From Streptomyces cellulosae (GTDB lineage: Bacteria; Actinomycetota; Actinomycetes; Streptomycetales; Streptomycetaceae), in the NCBI RefSeq assembly GCF_000721105.1, contig NZ_JOEV01000012.1, positions 62,001 to 126,000 on the forward strand: DNA of 64,000 nucleotides. The letters are read 5' to 3'. Of this stretch, positions 16,865-25,158 are shown in pieces (within the stretch, counting starts at the first letter, position 1; every line of letters begins with the position of its first letter). The notes under the pieces were generated by a model. It searched no databases and was not told the origin of the DNA. It saw only the letters and a list, made by a program, of their open reading frames with translations. The translations under genes and the position numbers were made by a program.

Positions 16865-18415
16865 ATGCCCAACCCCTCCCGGCCGCGCGCCGCTGCCCTG
16901 ACCGCCGCCGCCCTGCTGCTGGCCACCGTGCTGGCGGGGTGCAGCGACGACTCCCAGGACCAGGATCAGGACCTGCCGGCACAGAAGCTGAGCTGGGAGG
17001 ACTGTCCGGCGCCGTCCGCGGCGGAGGGCGGCGGTGAACCCCCGTCTCCCCTGCCTGGCGGCCAGCAGTGGCAGTGCGCCACGATGAAGGCGCCCCTCGA
17101 CTGGGCGAAGCCCAAGGGCGACACGATCGATCTCGCGCTGATCCGGGCGAAGGCGAGCGGGCCCGCGGGCAGGCGCATCGGCTCGCTGGTCTTCAACTTC
17201 GGCGGCCCCGGCGGCTCGGGCGTCACCACCCTGCCCGCCTTCAGCGAGGACTACGCGACCCTGCGCACCCGCTACGACCTGGTGAGTTTCGACCCGCGCG
17301 GGGTCGGCCGCAGTGCCCCCGTGGAGTGCCTGAACGACCCGCAGCTCGACGTGTACTTCCAGCAGGACGCCACGCCCGACGACGCTGCCGAGCGCACCGA
17401 GCTGCTGGACAACACCAAGGAATTCAACGCGGCCTGCGAGGAGAACTCCAAGAAGCTGCTGCCGCATGTGCGCACCACCGACGCGGCCCGCGACATGGAG
17501 CTGATGCGCCAGGTCCTCGGCGACACCAAGCTGCACTACTTCGGCATCTCGTACGGCACCGAACTCGGCGGTGTCTACGCCCACTTGTTCCCCCGGCGGG
17601 TCGGCCGCGCGGTGTTCGACGGGGTGGTCGATCCCACCCAGAACGTCGAACAGGGCTCGCTCGGGCAGGCCAAGGGATTCCAGCTCGCCCTCGACAACTT
17701 CGCCGAGGACTGCGCCTCGAAGACAGAGGACTGCCCGATCGGCGACAGCGCGAAGGACGTGCAGAACCGTATCGCCGCGCTGCTCAAGAGCCTCGACAGC
17801 AAGCCTCTCCCGGGCATCGCCCCGCGCAGGCTGACCCAGACCGCTGCGACCAACGGCATCGCGCAGGCCCTGTACTCCAAGGACTTCTGGGAGTACCTCA
17901 CCGAGGGCCTGGAGCAGGCGTACGACGGGAACGGCCAGATCCTGATGGCGCTGTCCGACTCGATGAACGGACGCAGCCAGAACGGCGAATACAGCAACCT
18001 CGCCGCGGCCAACATCTCCATCAACTGCGCCGACGACAAACCCCGCTACACCGCCGCCGACGTCGAGCGGAAGCTGCCCGAGTTCCGGGCCGCGTCGGCA
18101 CTGTTCGGCGGCTTCCTCGCCTGGGGCATGGTCAGCTGCACCGGCTGGGCCGTGCCGGGTGCCGCCGACCATCCCGACGTGAGCGCGCCCGGTTCCGCGC
18201 CGATCCTCGTCGTGGGCAACACGGGCGACCCCGCCACGCCGTACGGGGGCGCGCGGAAAATGGTGGACGCGCTCGGCAAGGGCGTCGGAGTCGAGCTGAC
18301 GTACAAGGGGCAGGGGCACGGCGCCTACGACACCCAGAACGAGTGCGTGCGGGACGCGGTGAACGGCTATCTGCTGGACGGGAAGCTGCCGACGACCGGG
18401 ACCGTCTGCTCCTGA
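16865..18415 (+). CDS. Secreted lipoprotein alpha/beta hydrolase, Slp/tripeptidyl-aminopeptidase type (copy 1)
   Basis: A 516-residue lipoprotein serine hydrolase of the peptidase S33 kind known in Streptomyces as Slp or mycelium-associated proteinase. The signal peptide ends in the lipobox VLAG-C26. An oxyanion-hole region FNFGGPGGSG is followed by the nucleophile elbow GISYGTELGG (Ser 229), the acid in VVGNTGDPATPYGG and the base His in KGQGHGAYD. The C-terminal TAP-like domain closes with TVCS. It probably removes short N-terminal peptides outside the membrane. ATG 16865 lies 68 bases after the MprF-like gene. A paralogue of identical length follows 128 bases downstream. Confidence 0.93.
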   Translation: MPNPSRPRAAALTAAALLLATVLAGCSDDSQDQDQDLPAQKLSWEDCPAPSAAEGGGEPPSPLPGGQQWQCATMKAPLDWAKPKGDTIDLALIRAKASGPAGRRIGSLVFNFGGPGGSGVTTLPAFSEDYATLRTRYDLVSFDPRGVGRSAPVECLNDPQLDVYFQQDATPDDAAERTELLDNTKEFNAACEENSKKLLPHVRTTDAARDMELMRQVLGDTKLHYFGISYGTELGGVYAHLFPRRVGRAVFDGVVDPTQNVEQGSLGQAKGFQLALDNFAEDCASKTEDCPIGDSAKDVQNRIAALLKSLDSKPLPGIAPRRLTQTAATNGIAQALYSKDFWEYLTEGLEQAYDGNGQILMALSDSMNGRSQNGEYSNLAAANISINCADDKPRYTAADVERKLPEFRAASALFGGFLAWGMVSCTGWAVPGAADHPDVSAPGSAPILVVGNTGDPATPYGGARKMVDALGKGVGVELTYKGQGHGAYDTQNECVRDAVNGYLLDGKLPTTGTVCS

Positions 18416-18543
18416 CGCCCATCTCCACAAAAGAGCAGGTCAGAACGTTATCCACAGGCCTCCTCGGCCGTCTCGTGATCCGCCTACCATGGCCGGACAG
18501 CCATCCGCGGCACAGAGCGGAAGGCCTGCGAGGGGGGATCGCG

Positions 18544-20094
18544 ATGAGGGGTTTCGCACGGTGGACGGCCCTGCTTGCCGCTGCCGGCCTGCTGATGACG
18601 GGATGCAGCGGCGGCCCGTCAGGGGATGACACCAGCGGCGGGAGGACCGGCCGGGCACAGCCGTCGGCCCGCTCCTCCGCCGCGGCCTCCCCACTGCCGC
18701 CCTCGCTGACCTCTCAAAGGCTCGACTGGGGGCGCTGCAGGGCCACCGCCGACTTCTCTGCACCGGGCGCCGACTGGCAGTGCGCGACGCTCAAGGTCCC
18801 GCTGGACTGGTCGAAGCCGCACGGCAAGACGATCGGGCTCGCGCTGATCCGCGCCAAGGCCCGAGGCGAGAACCGCATCGGCTCGCTGCTGTTCAACTTC
18901 GGCGGCCCCGGCAGCTCCGGGGTCTCCACCATGCCCGCGTACGCGGCCGTCGTCCCCCTGCTCCGTGAGCGGTACGACCTGGTCAGCTGGGACCCGCGCG
19001 GGGTGGGTGCCAGCGAGGGTGTCCGCTGCCTCGGCGACGGGGAGATCCAGGCGGCCGAGAAGGTCGACATCACCCCCGACACCTCCGCCGAGGAGCAGGC
19101 GTACCTGCGAAACGCCACCGCCTTCGGCAAGGGGTGCAAGAAGGACGCCGGCGAACTGCTCGCGCACGTCTCGACCACCGACACCGCCCGCGACATGGAT
19201 CTGATGAGGCAGGTCCTCGGCGACCGGAAGACGCACTACTTCGGCATCTCCTACGGCACCCAGCTGGGCGGGGTGTACGCACATCTCTTCCCGCGGATCG
19301 TGGGCCGGCTGGTCCTCGACGCGGTCGTCGATCCGAGCGCCGACACCGTGGGTCACGCCGAGAACCAGGCCCGGGGTTTCCAGCGGGCGCTGAACGCCTA
19401 CCTGAAGTCCACCGGCCAGGACCCCGGGCAGGGCTCGCGGAAGATCGCGGACCTGCTGAAACGGCTCGACGCGAACCCTCTGCCGACGTCGTCCCCCCGG
19501 CGGCAGTTGACGCAGGCCCTCGCCTTCATCGGCATCGTCCGCCCGCTGTACAGCAAGGAGAGCTGGCCGACCCTGACCAGCGCCTTGGACGCGGCCGAGC
19601 AGGGAGACGGTTCGGAACTCCTGGCGCTCGCCGACGACTACAACGGCCGCGACCCCTCGGGGCACTACGGCACGGGGACCCATGCGCAACGGGTCATATC
19701 GTGCGTGGACAACAAGCAGCGACTGACTGCCCGGAAGGCGAAGAAGCTGTTGCCGGAGTTCGAGAGGATCTCGCCCGTGTTCGGGCCTTTCCTCGGCTGG
19801 GACACGGCCGGCTGGTGCCACGACTGGCCGGTCTCCGGGCTGTACGAGACACCGGAGGTGAGCGCTCCCGGCGCGGCACCGATCCTGGTCGTGGGCAACA
19901 CCGGCGACCCGGCGACGCCGTACGAGGGCACCCGGAAGATGGCGGACGAGCTGGGCGAGGACGTCGGTGTGATGCTCACCTGGAGGGGTCAGGGTCACGG
20001 TGCGTACGGCCGTGGGAGCGCCTGCGTGGACTCCACGGTGAACGCGTATCTGCTGAGCGGCTCGGTGCCGAGGAACGGCAAGGTCTGTTCATGA
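18544..20094 (+). CDS. Secreted lipoprotein alpha/beta hydrolase, Slp type (copy 2)
   Basis: Paralogue of the preceding gene with the same 516-residue length and domain order. The lipobox is LLMTG-C21, followed by a Ser/Ala-rich linker, FNFGGPGSSG, the nucleophile elbow GISYGTQLGG (Ser 236), the acid in VVGNTGDPATPYEG and the base in RGQGHGAYG. Both copies share whole blocks such as TARDMDLMRQVLGD, and both end in a Cys-Ser. The signal peptides and N-terminal linkers differ, so this is an older tandem duplication rather than a recent one. ATG 18544 is behind a purine-rich GAGGGGGG stretch. The 128-base gap contains ATCCACAGG and no obvious terminator, so cotranscription with copy 1 is likely. 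Confidence 0.92.
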   Translation: MRGFARWTALLAAAGLLMTGCSGGPSGDDTSGGRTGRAQPSARSSAAASPLPPSLTSQRLDWGRCRATADFSAPGADWQCATLKVPLDWSKPHGKTIGLALIRAKARGENRIGSLLFNFGGPGSSGVSTMPAYAAVVPLLRERYDLVSWDPRGVGASEGVRCLGDGEIQAAEKVDITPDTSAEEQAYLRNATAFGKGCKKDAGELLAHVSTTDTARDMDLMRQVLGDRKTHYFGISYGTQLGGVYAHLFPRIVGRLVLDAVVDPSADTVGHAENQARGFQRALNAYLKSTGQDPGQGSRKIADLLKRLDANPLPTSSPRRQLTQALAFIGIVRPLYSKESWPTLTSALDAAEQGDGSELLALADDYNGRDPSGHYGTGTHAQRVISCVDNKQRLTARKAKKLLPEFERISPVFGPFLGWDTAGWCHDWPVSGLYETPEVSAPGAAPILVVGNTGDPATPYEGTRKMADELGEDVGVMLTWRGQGHGAYGRGSACVDSTVNAYLLSGSVPRNGKVCS

Positions 20095-20426
20095 CGCCGG
20101 CGGGGACGAGCCGAATGCTCATCCACAAGACGACAACGCAGGCCGGGCAGAGCCCTGGATCGGCTGATGAACCATGCGGGCACGAGTCCGCAGCGGACGA
20201 GGATCTCGTCGATGCGACCGGTCCGCCGGCCCAGGCAGACCCGGCTGCCCGTACTTGCGCACCCACGCACACCGACTGCCGTGACACCCCATACCCGGGT
20301 GCGCTCCTGCCTTCGGCCCGCTCCGCGCGCGCTGCGCCGACGCGCGCCCACATGGACAGGGCCGGTGGGTCGACGGCGGGCCGTATGGGAGCTGGGAGGG
20401 TGGTGGGTGAGGAAGTGGACGGCCAA
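20095..20426. other. Gene-free stretch, possible gene remnant
   Basis: No frame here shows recognisable domains, a ribosome-binding site with a convincing start, or the usual third-position GC bias over its full length. Short open frames on both strands have no support. I read it as spacer or decayed sequence between the second lipoprotein hydrolase and the broken VOC gene. Confidence 0.5.
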
Positions 20427-20836
20427 TCAGTCGCGCTTGGGCCAGATCGGGCCCTGGTCGGTCCAGATGACGCCCTTGTTGCGGCACAGGCAGAAGGGGT
20501 GGCCGATCGGGTCGGTGTACACCTGCCAGCCGTAGCCGTTGGGGCCGATGAAGTCCTGCCTCAGCGTCGCACCGGGTCGAGGACGCGGCGCTGCTCGGAC
20601 TCGATCTCGTCCACTTCGAAGTCGAGGTGGAACTGCTTGGGGTGCTCACTGTCGGGCCACTGCGGAGCGCGGTAGTCGTCCACCCGGATGAATGCCAGCT
20701 CGATCTCGCCGAACTGGATGCCGGCCCAGTCCTCGGAGCTGCCTTCCTTGATCGGACGGCCCGTCACCTCGGAGTAGAAAGCCGCCAGCTTCATCGTGTC
20801 CGGGCAGTCGATAATGAAATCGGTGAGTCGCAGCAT
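20427..20836 (-). pseudogene. VOC (glyoxalase/bleomycin-resistance fold) family protein, frameshifted
   Basis: The N-terminal part, starting at ATG 20836 with MLRLTDFIIDCPD, shows a normal VOC module (AAFYSEVTGRPI, FIRVDDYRAPQWP, FHLDFEVDEI). The frame then ends early at 20561 after VLDPVRR. The second half is intact in another frame: ATLRQDFIGPNGYGWQVY, then DPIGHPFCLC, ending in IWPKRD with a stop at 20427. One missing base in the short C-run near 20570-20575 explains the break, since restoring it joins VLD to GATLRQDF. The full product would be about 136 residues, normal for a single-domain glyoxalase-like protein. Either a recent inactivation or a sequencing error. The substrate is unknown. 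Confidence 0.85.
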
Positions 20837-21135
20837 TCCGGGATCTTGTCACAAGCTCACACCCGACTTCGATACGGGCTTCGCCCCCAGAGCCCCTTCA
20901 CCAGGGGCGGCCAGGTTTGTACCGCAGGTGCGGATCAGCAGCGGTCAGCGCCGAATACCGACGGACGATCCATCGAGGCCCAGAGCGAGTTGGCCGACGT
21001 CCATGACCCCACATGATCGGCCTGACGAAGATGACGCCAGCCGGCAAAGGTCAGCAGGGCGCGACTACGTGACCGCTGAACAAGGCCAAATCGCGCCCTA
21101 TTGGCATCCGGTCGGAATCAACCACACTTTGACAC
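20837..21135. other. Intergenic stretch with lower GC
   Basis: About 300 bases between the VOC gene start and a small zinc-ribbon gene. It looks visibly less GC-rich than the flanking genes and has no convincing coding frame. It contains TTTGACAC just before the next gene, a weak -35-like element. Confidence 0.4.
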
Positions 21136-21603
21136 ATGGGGGGTTTACCCGATCAAGACCAGTTCGTATGTGATCGCTGCGGTAGCGCAAGCCCGACCGT
21201 GTGCGAACGAGGGCGAATCGTCCTCATGGCCAAGCTCTGTGAGGGCTGCTGGAACAGGCTCGCCAACGAGATGGCCGACGTCGACGGGGCCACAGCCGCC
21301 CCGAGGCCCGATCTCGACCCGGACGACGTCTCATGGATCGAACCGCCCACTTGCCCCAGATGCGGAGCACTCGTCCGCGTGTACCCCACGAACTACGACC
21401 GGTGGGTCAGCCTGGCCACGGTAGAACTGCCCGCCAAAGACGTCCCAGAGGCCTTCCGCTGGCGTTTGACGCCACTCCCGACTCGATCCCGCATCGCGGC
21501 CGATATCGTCGCCGTACGGGTCCGTGGAGTCGATCCCTTGCCCAGTGAACCCGTCGTGCCGGCTCACCGCATGATGTGTGTCCCGGATCGGGATGGGACG
21601 TAG
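21136..21603 (+). CDS. Small zinc-ribbon-like protein, resembles DUF6083
   Basis: A 155-residue protein with two Cys-pair knuckles in the N-terminal part, CDRCG (about 12-16) and CEGCW (about 35-39), then a third, CPRCG (about 73-77), followed by ALVRVYPTNYDRWVSL. The last block, with Tyr/Trp, VPAHR and a closing MMCVPD, resembles the Streptomyces-specific DUF6083 family as I remember it. Its function is unknown and a metal-binding fold is inferred. The start at ATG 21136 has no clear ribosome-binding site, so it is uncertain; ATG 21226 is a downstream alternative. It sits in a lower-GC islet beside a frameshifted gene and a gene lacking its stop, which suggests acquired, poorly maintained DNA. 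Confidence 0.6.
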   Translation: MGGLPDQDQFVCDRCGSASPTVCERGRIVLMAKLCEGCWNRLANEMADVDGATAAPRPDLDPDDVSWIEPPTCPRCGALVRVYPTNYDRWVSLATVELPAKDVPEAFRWRLTPLPTRSRIAADIVAVRVRGVDPLPSEPVVPAHRMMCVPDRDGT

Positions 21604-21816
21604 GCCGGCAGCGCGCACGCGAGATGTAGGCGTGCCCGGTCGAGCAGCATCCAGCGGGGAACAACGGGGAACCTCGGCGAGCAACGCAAGAACCCGCGGG
21701 TCAGCGTCTCGCCAGGTCAGCCGAGATCCGCATATGCGATCTTCCAAACCAGTGATCCAGTATCCCGAGCACTGCGCAGCCATACACGCGCCGCCCCCCA
21801 CTGAGACGCTGGGCAG

Positions 21817-22545
21817 ATGCTGACTGAAGATGAAACACAAGGGCTCGTTTTGGTGGAGCTCGCACGGACCGCAAGAGCGACACGCCTGGACCTTGTGATC
21901 TCCAGGATTGAAGCCGTGTCTTTCGGCTGGGTGTTCTACTGGTGCGCCCGACAGGACATCGGTCGCCCCGTCGGCCGGCGGCCGGCCCTCGGCGGGAATG
22001 GCCCTTTCCTGGTGGATCGGGCCTACCGAGAGGCGACTCACGCGTCGCACGGCCGCACATGGCACGACCACGTGGCGGAACACGCCGACCGACAACGACA
22101 GAAGCCCACGGCTCTGACCTGGTCAGAGCCGTGGGCTTCTTCAGTCGCGCTGGTCAGCCGGAGGGCCGATCAGTACACCGGCTTGTCCGGCTCGATCTGG
22201 TTGACCCAGCCGATCACGCCGCCGCCGACGTGCACGGCGTCGGCGAAGCCCGCGGACTTCAGGACCGCGAGGACTTCCGCACTGCGGACACCCGTCTTGC
22301 AGTGCAAGACGATCTTCTTGTCCTGCGGGAGGGTCTCCAGGGCGGTGCCCATGAGGAACTCGTTCTTCGGGATCAGCTTGGCACCCGGGATGGAGACGAT
22401 CTCGTACTCGTTGATCTCGCGGACGTCGATGATCTCGATGTTCTCGCCGTCGTCGATCCACTCCTTGAGCTGCTTGGGAGTGATCGTCGAGCCGGCGGCC
22501 GCCTCCTGGGCTTCCTCGGAGACGACGCCGCAGAAGGCCTCGTAG
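21817..22545 (+). CDS. YrhB/Imm35-like protein with run-on 3' end
   Basis: The first roughly 95 residues (MLTEDETQGLVLVELART, then FGWVFYWCAR and GGNGPFLVDRA) match the layout of the small YrhB-type family also listed as immunity protein 35. That family is normally about 90-100 residues long. Here the frame has no stop at that point. It passes through the palindromic terminator at 22100-22140 and runs antisense into moeZ until 22545. The conserved part ends near 22101. A stop exists in another frame at 22115-22117, so a small indel may have removed the natural end. The role is unknown: homologues occur both in toxin-immunity settings and as orphans, and no toxin gene is adjacent. Confidence 0.55.
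   Translation: MLTEDETQGLVLVELARTARATRLDLVISRIEAVSFGWVFYWCARQDIGRPVGRRPALGGNGPFLVDRAYREATHASHGRTWHDHVAEHADRQRQKPTALTWSEPWASSVALVSRRADQYTGLSGSIWLTQPITPPPTCTASAKPADFRTARTSALRTPVLQCKTIFLSCGRVSRAVPMRNSFFGISLAPGMETISYSLISRTSMISMFSPSSIHSLSCLGVIVEPAAASWASSETTPQKAS
22100..22140. terminator. Long palindromic bidirectional terminator
   Basis: A perfect 20-base inverted repeat: arms 22100-22119 (AGAAGCCCACGGCTCTGACC) and 22121-22140, with one base between them. It lies 30 bases past the moeZ stop and inside the run-on end of the YrhB-like gene. It probably ends transcription from both sides. Confidence 0.85.
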
Positions 22546-23348
22546 TCGATGAGCTCGGTGACGGTGGGGTTCTCGCCGCAGACCGCGCAGTTGGGGTCCT
22601 TGCGCACCTTGACCTGCCGGTACTGCATCTCCAGGGCGTCGTAGATCATCAGCCGGCCGACCAACGGCTCACCGATGCCGGCGAGCAGCTTGATGGCCTC
22701 GTTGACCTGGATGGAGCCGATGGACGCGCACAGCACGCCCAGGACGCCACCCTCGGCGCAGGAGGGGACCATGCCCGGCGGCGGGGGCTCCGGGTAGAGG
22801 CAGCGGTAGCAGGGACCGTGCTCGGACCAGAAGACGGAGGCCTGGCCGTCGAAGCGGTAGATCGACCCCCACACGTACGGCTTGTTCAGGAGCACGCAGG
22901 CGTCGTTGACCAGGTAGCGGGTCGCGAAGTTGTCCGTGCCGTCGACGATCAGGTCGTACTGGCTGAAGATGTCCATCACGTTGTCGGCCTCGAGCCGCTC
23001 CTCGTGAAGGACCACGTTCACGTACGGGTTGATGCCGAGGACGGAGTCACGGGCGGACTCAGCCTTGGAGCGGCCGATGTCGGCCTGGCTGTGGATGATC
23101 TGGCGCTGCAGGTTCGACTCGTCGACCTCGTCGAACTCCACGATGCCGAGCGTGCCCACGCCCGCCGCGGCCAGGTACATCAGCGCCGGCGAGCCCAGGC
23201 CGCCGGCGCCCACACAGAGCACCTTGGCGTTCTTCAGCCGCTTCTGCCCGTCCATCCCCACGTCGGGGATGATCAGGTGGCGGGAGTACCTGCGGACCTC
23301 GTCTACGGTGAGCTCAGAAGCGGGCTCGACCAGGGGTGGCAGCGACAC
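22170..23348 (-). CDS. moeZ: Adenylyltransferase/sulfurtransferase MoeZ (MoeB-rhodanese fusion)
   Basis: A 392-residue two-domain E1-like enzyme that adenylates and thiocarboxylates small sulfur-carrier proteins (for molybdopterin, thioquinolobactin-like or cysteine pathways). N-terminal ThiF/MoeB domain: CVGAGGLGSPALMYLAAAG (nucleotide-binding glycines at about 47-53), then DEVDESNLQRQIIH. Two zinc-binding CxxC pairs are visible, CYRCLYPEPPPPG and NCAVCGE. The C-terminal rhodanese domain carries the active-site loop HCKTGVRS with the sulfur-transfer Cys at about residue 350. The start is GTG 23348. In S. coelicolor and mycobacteria one such enzyme serves several carrier proteins. It is downstream of the spherulin-4 gene with a 63-base gap on the same strand. 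Confidence 0.96.
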   Translation of the reverse strand: MSLPPLVEPASELTVDEVRRYSRHLIIPDVGMDGQKRLKNAKVLCVGAGGLGSPALMYLAAAGVGTLGIVEFDEVDESNLQRQIIHSQADIGRSKAESARDSVLGINPYVNVVLHEERLEADNVMDIFSQYDLIVDGTDNFATRYLVNDACVLLNKPYVWGSIYRFDGQASVFWSEHGPCYRCLYPEPPPPGMVPSCAEGGVLGVLCASIGSIQVNEAIKLLAGIGEPLVGRLMIYDALEMQYRQVKVRKDPNCAVCGENPTVTELIDYEAFCGVVSEEAQEAAAGSTITPKQLKEWIDDGENIEIIDVREINEYEIVSIPGAKLIPKNEFLMGTALETLPQDKKIVLHCKTGVRSAEVLAVLKSAGFADAVHVGGGVIGWVNQIEPDKPVY

Positions 23349-23411
23349 GGGGACTCCGTTGGTCGGTCAATCACTACAGTTGTTCTCCCCGTAACACTGC
23401 CATGGGCTTCT

Positions 23412-24164
23412 TCATTCCGAGACACCTGTTCCGATCCGCGAGACGATGTCGTCCCAGTAGCCGGGCATGCTCTCCCAGGGGTCGCTGCGGCCCCAGCCGT
23501 CCGTGCGGTCGGTGAAGTAGATCGTCGCGGCGCCCTGCCAGCGGGCGATGCGCAGGGCCTCCTCCAGGTGGCCGCGCGGGACACCGTGGACGAAGTGGCA
23601 GAAGCGCTCGGGCGGGTGGTCGGCGGTCCACTCGGCCGCCTGGGACCATCTGTAGTCGCTCCAGGAACCGGAGAACGTGACCAACTGGTCGGCGTTCTCG
23701 AGGTAGCCGGGGTACGGGTGGGTGCCGTGGCCGAGGACGATGTGCGGGTCCTCATGGATCGCGCGGAGCGTGCTGACCGTACGGCGGACCTCCGGGAGCG
23801 CGACACGTTCGGCCGGGCAGCGGTCCAGGAGGAAACCGTCGGCCCGGTACCAGTCGATGTAGCGCCCCGCGTCGGAGATCAGCTCTCCGCCAGGGCGGGC
23901 TCCGTAGGCGGCGTCGAGGTGACCGAGGATCCGGACGCCCGCGTTGCGCAGGCGTCCGGCAGCGTCCAGACACTGCGGGTCGGGGCGGGCGCCGGGGCCG
24001 TTGCCCGCGATGTTGAGGACGACCCAGTGCAGCGGGGTGCCGGGGCGGGTCAGTTCGGCCCACTCCGCCGGGGCGACCAGGGGATGCGCGAAGCCGGGGA
24101 TGCCGAAGCCCGTACGGAGGCCGGTGCCGGCGGTGCCGGGGGTGGGGCTGGTCAGATGCGGCAT
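23412..24164 (-). CDS. Spherulation-specific family 4 (spherulin-4) protein
   Basis: A 250-residue TIM-barrel protein of the spherulin-4 family. Visible strands and loops: GFGIPGFAHPL, HWVVLNIAGNGPG, VRILGHLDAAYG, ADGFLLDRCP, TFSGSWSDYRW, RFCHFVHGVP, ATIYFTDRTDGWG. Fungal Sph3 of this family (GH135) cleaves galactosaminogalactan, an amino-sugar polymer. Here the loop that holds the acidic pair in Sph3 reads LLDR rather than DE, so one expected catalytic acid seems absent. There is no signal peptide, so it may act in the cytosol or be non-catalytic. ATG 24164 overlaps the epimerase stop by 13 bases, indicating translational coupling. The neighbouring PelF-like glycosyltransferase suggests a polysaccharide role. 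Confidence 0.85.
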   Translation of the reverse strand: MPHLTSPTPGTAGTGLRTGFGIPGFAHPLVAPAEWAELTRPGTPLHWVVLNIAGNGPGARPDPQCLDAAGRLRNAGVRILGHLDAAYGARPGGELISDAGRYIDWYRADGFLLDRCPAERVALPEVRRTVSTLRAIHEDPHIVLGHGTHPYPGYLENADQLVTFSGSWSDYRWSQAAEWTADHPPERFCHFVHGVPRGHLEEALRIARWQGAATIYFTDRTDGWGRSDPWESMPGYWDDIVSRIGTGVSE

Positions 24165-25114
24165 GCCGCCTCCATCCAGATGTCGGCCAGGGACTCCTCG
24201 AGGTTGATCCGCGGGCGCCAGCCGAGCCGGTCGCGTGCGGTGCGCACGTCGGCCTGCTGCCAGCTGCCGCAGCCGTCCGGGTACGGGAAGGCGACCGGGG
24301 CCGCGTGGTCCGACTCGGTGCGGGGGTGGCCGATGGTCGGCCTGAGGTGGGCGCTGGGCGGGCCGTCGAGTTCGTGGAGGGCACCGCCGTATCCGGCGAC
24401 GCGCGCGAGGATCGCTGCGGCGTCGCGCAGCCGGACCGCGCGGCCCGAACCGATGTTGATGACGCCCTGCGCGGCGGAGAGCGAGGCGGCGTGCACGGCG
24501 CGAGCGACGTCCCGTACGTCGACGAAGTCCCGCTGGGCACCGAGGCCGCCGAGTTTGAGCTCGCCGTCGCCGGACTGCATGGCCCGGCGCATGGCCTCGG
24601 CGAGGCGGCCGAGCGGGGAGCCGGCGGGAGTGCCGGGGCCGGCCGGCGAGAACACCCGGAGGACCACGGCGTCCAGGCCGGAGCCGAGGACGAGTTCGGT
24701 GGCGGCGAGTTTGCTCACGCCGTACGGCCCACCGGGGCGGGGCACGGCGTCCTCGGCCGTGGATGAGCCCGGCTGGCTCGGGCCGTACTCGGCACCGCAG
24801 CCGATCTGCACCAGGCGGGCGCCGCAGCCGCTGCGGCGCAGCGCCTCGCAGACGGTGGCGACGGCGACGGTGTTGTGACGGGTGAGGTCGCGGGCGCCGC
24901 CCCGGGTGGCACCGGCGCAGTTGATGACGACACCGGGGTGGACGGCGTCGAGGAAGCGGGTGAGGGCACCGGGGCTGCCGGACGCGAGGTCGAAACGGAC
25001 GTCGGCGTCGTCGCCCCGGCCGAGGGCGGTGAGCTGGACGGCCGGGTCGGCGAGCAGGCGGTCGGCGACGAAGCGGCCGAGGTAGCCGTTGGCTCCGATC
25101 AGCAGGACTCTCAT
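24152..25114 (-). CDS. NAD-dependent sugar epimerase/dehydratase (extended SDR)
   Basis: A 320-residue extended short-chain dehydrogenase. N-terminal nucleotide-binding motif LIGANGYLGRFVADRL (GxxGxxG, about 4-19), NCAGATRGG, and the catalytic YGVSK (Tyr and Lys, about 132-136) preceded by GAEYGPSQPGSS. The family acts on nucleotide sugars, commonly UDP-glucose/UDP-GalNAc epimers or dTDP-sugars; the substrate cannot be set from sequence. Start ATG 25114 (MRVLLIGANGYLG). A 15-codon open frame with a strong ribosome-binding site ends over this ATG (ATGA overlap), and the 3' end overlaps the spherulin-4 gene. Supplying an epimerised sugar nucleotide to the neighbouring glycosyltransferase is a reasonable inference. 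Confidence 0.9.
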   Translation of the reverse strand: MRVLLIGANGYLGRFVADRLLADPAVQLTALGRGDDADVRFDLASGSPGALTRFLDAVHPGVVINCAGATRGGARDLTRHNTVAVATVCEALRRSGCGARLVQIGCGAEYGPSQPGSSTAEDAVPRPGGPYGVSKLAATELVLGSGLDAVVLRVFSPAGPGTPAGSPLGRLAEAMRRAMQSGDGELKLGGLGAQRDFVDVRDVARAVHAASLSAAQGVINIGSGRAVRLRDAAAILARVAGYGGALHELDGPPSAHLRPTIGHPRTESDHAAPVAFPYPDGCGSWQQADVRTARDRLGWRPRINLEESLADIWMEAACRI

Positions 25115-25158
25115 CGGGCGGCTCCCGGAGCCGAGGCGTCGGATCGGGAGGTGATCAT
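25111..25158 (-). CDS. 15-codon upstream ORF coupled to the epimerase
   Basis: MITSRSDASAPGAAR, ATG 25158 to TGA 25111-25113. It has a strong ribosome-binding site (GAAGGAG, with GGAG 8 bases from the ATG), whereas the epimerase ATG itself has none of comparable quality. Its TGA overlaps the epimerase ATG as ATGA, so ribosomes finishing it would be placed to start the epimerase. I read it as a translation-coupling leader. It has no family resemblance. Confidence 0.5.
   Translation of the reverse strand: MITSRSDASAPGAAR

Noticed and set aside
20119..20426. Transposase remnant
   Set aside because: A stretch of one minus-strand frame looked protein-like, but no DDE or HTH motif, inverted repeats or target duplications were found.
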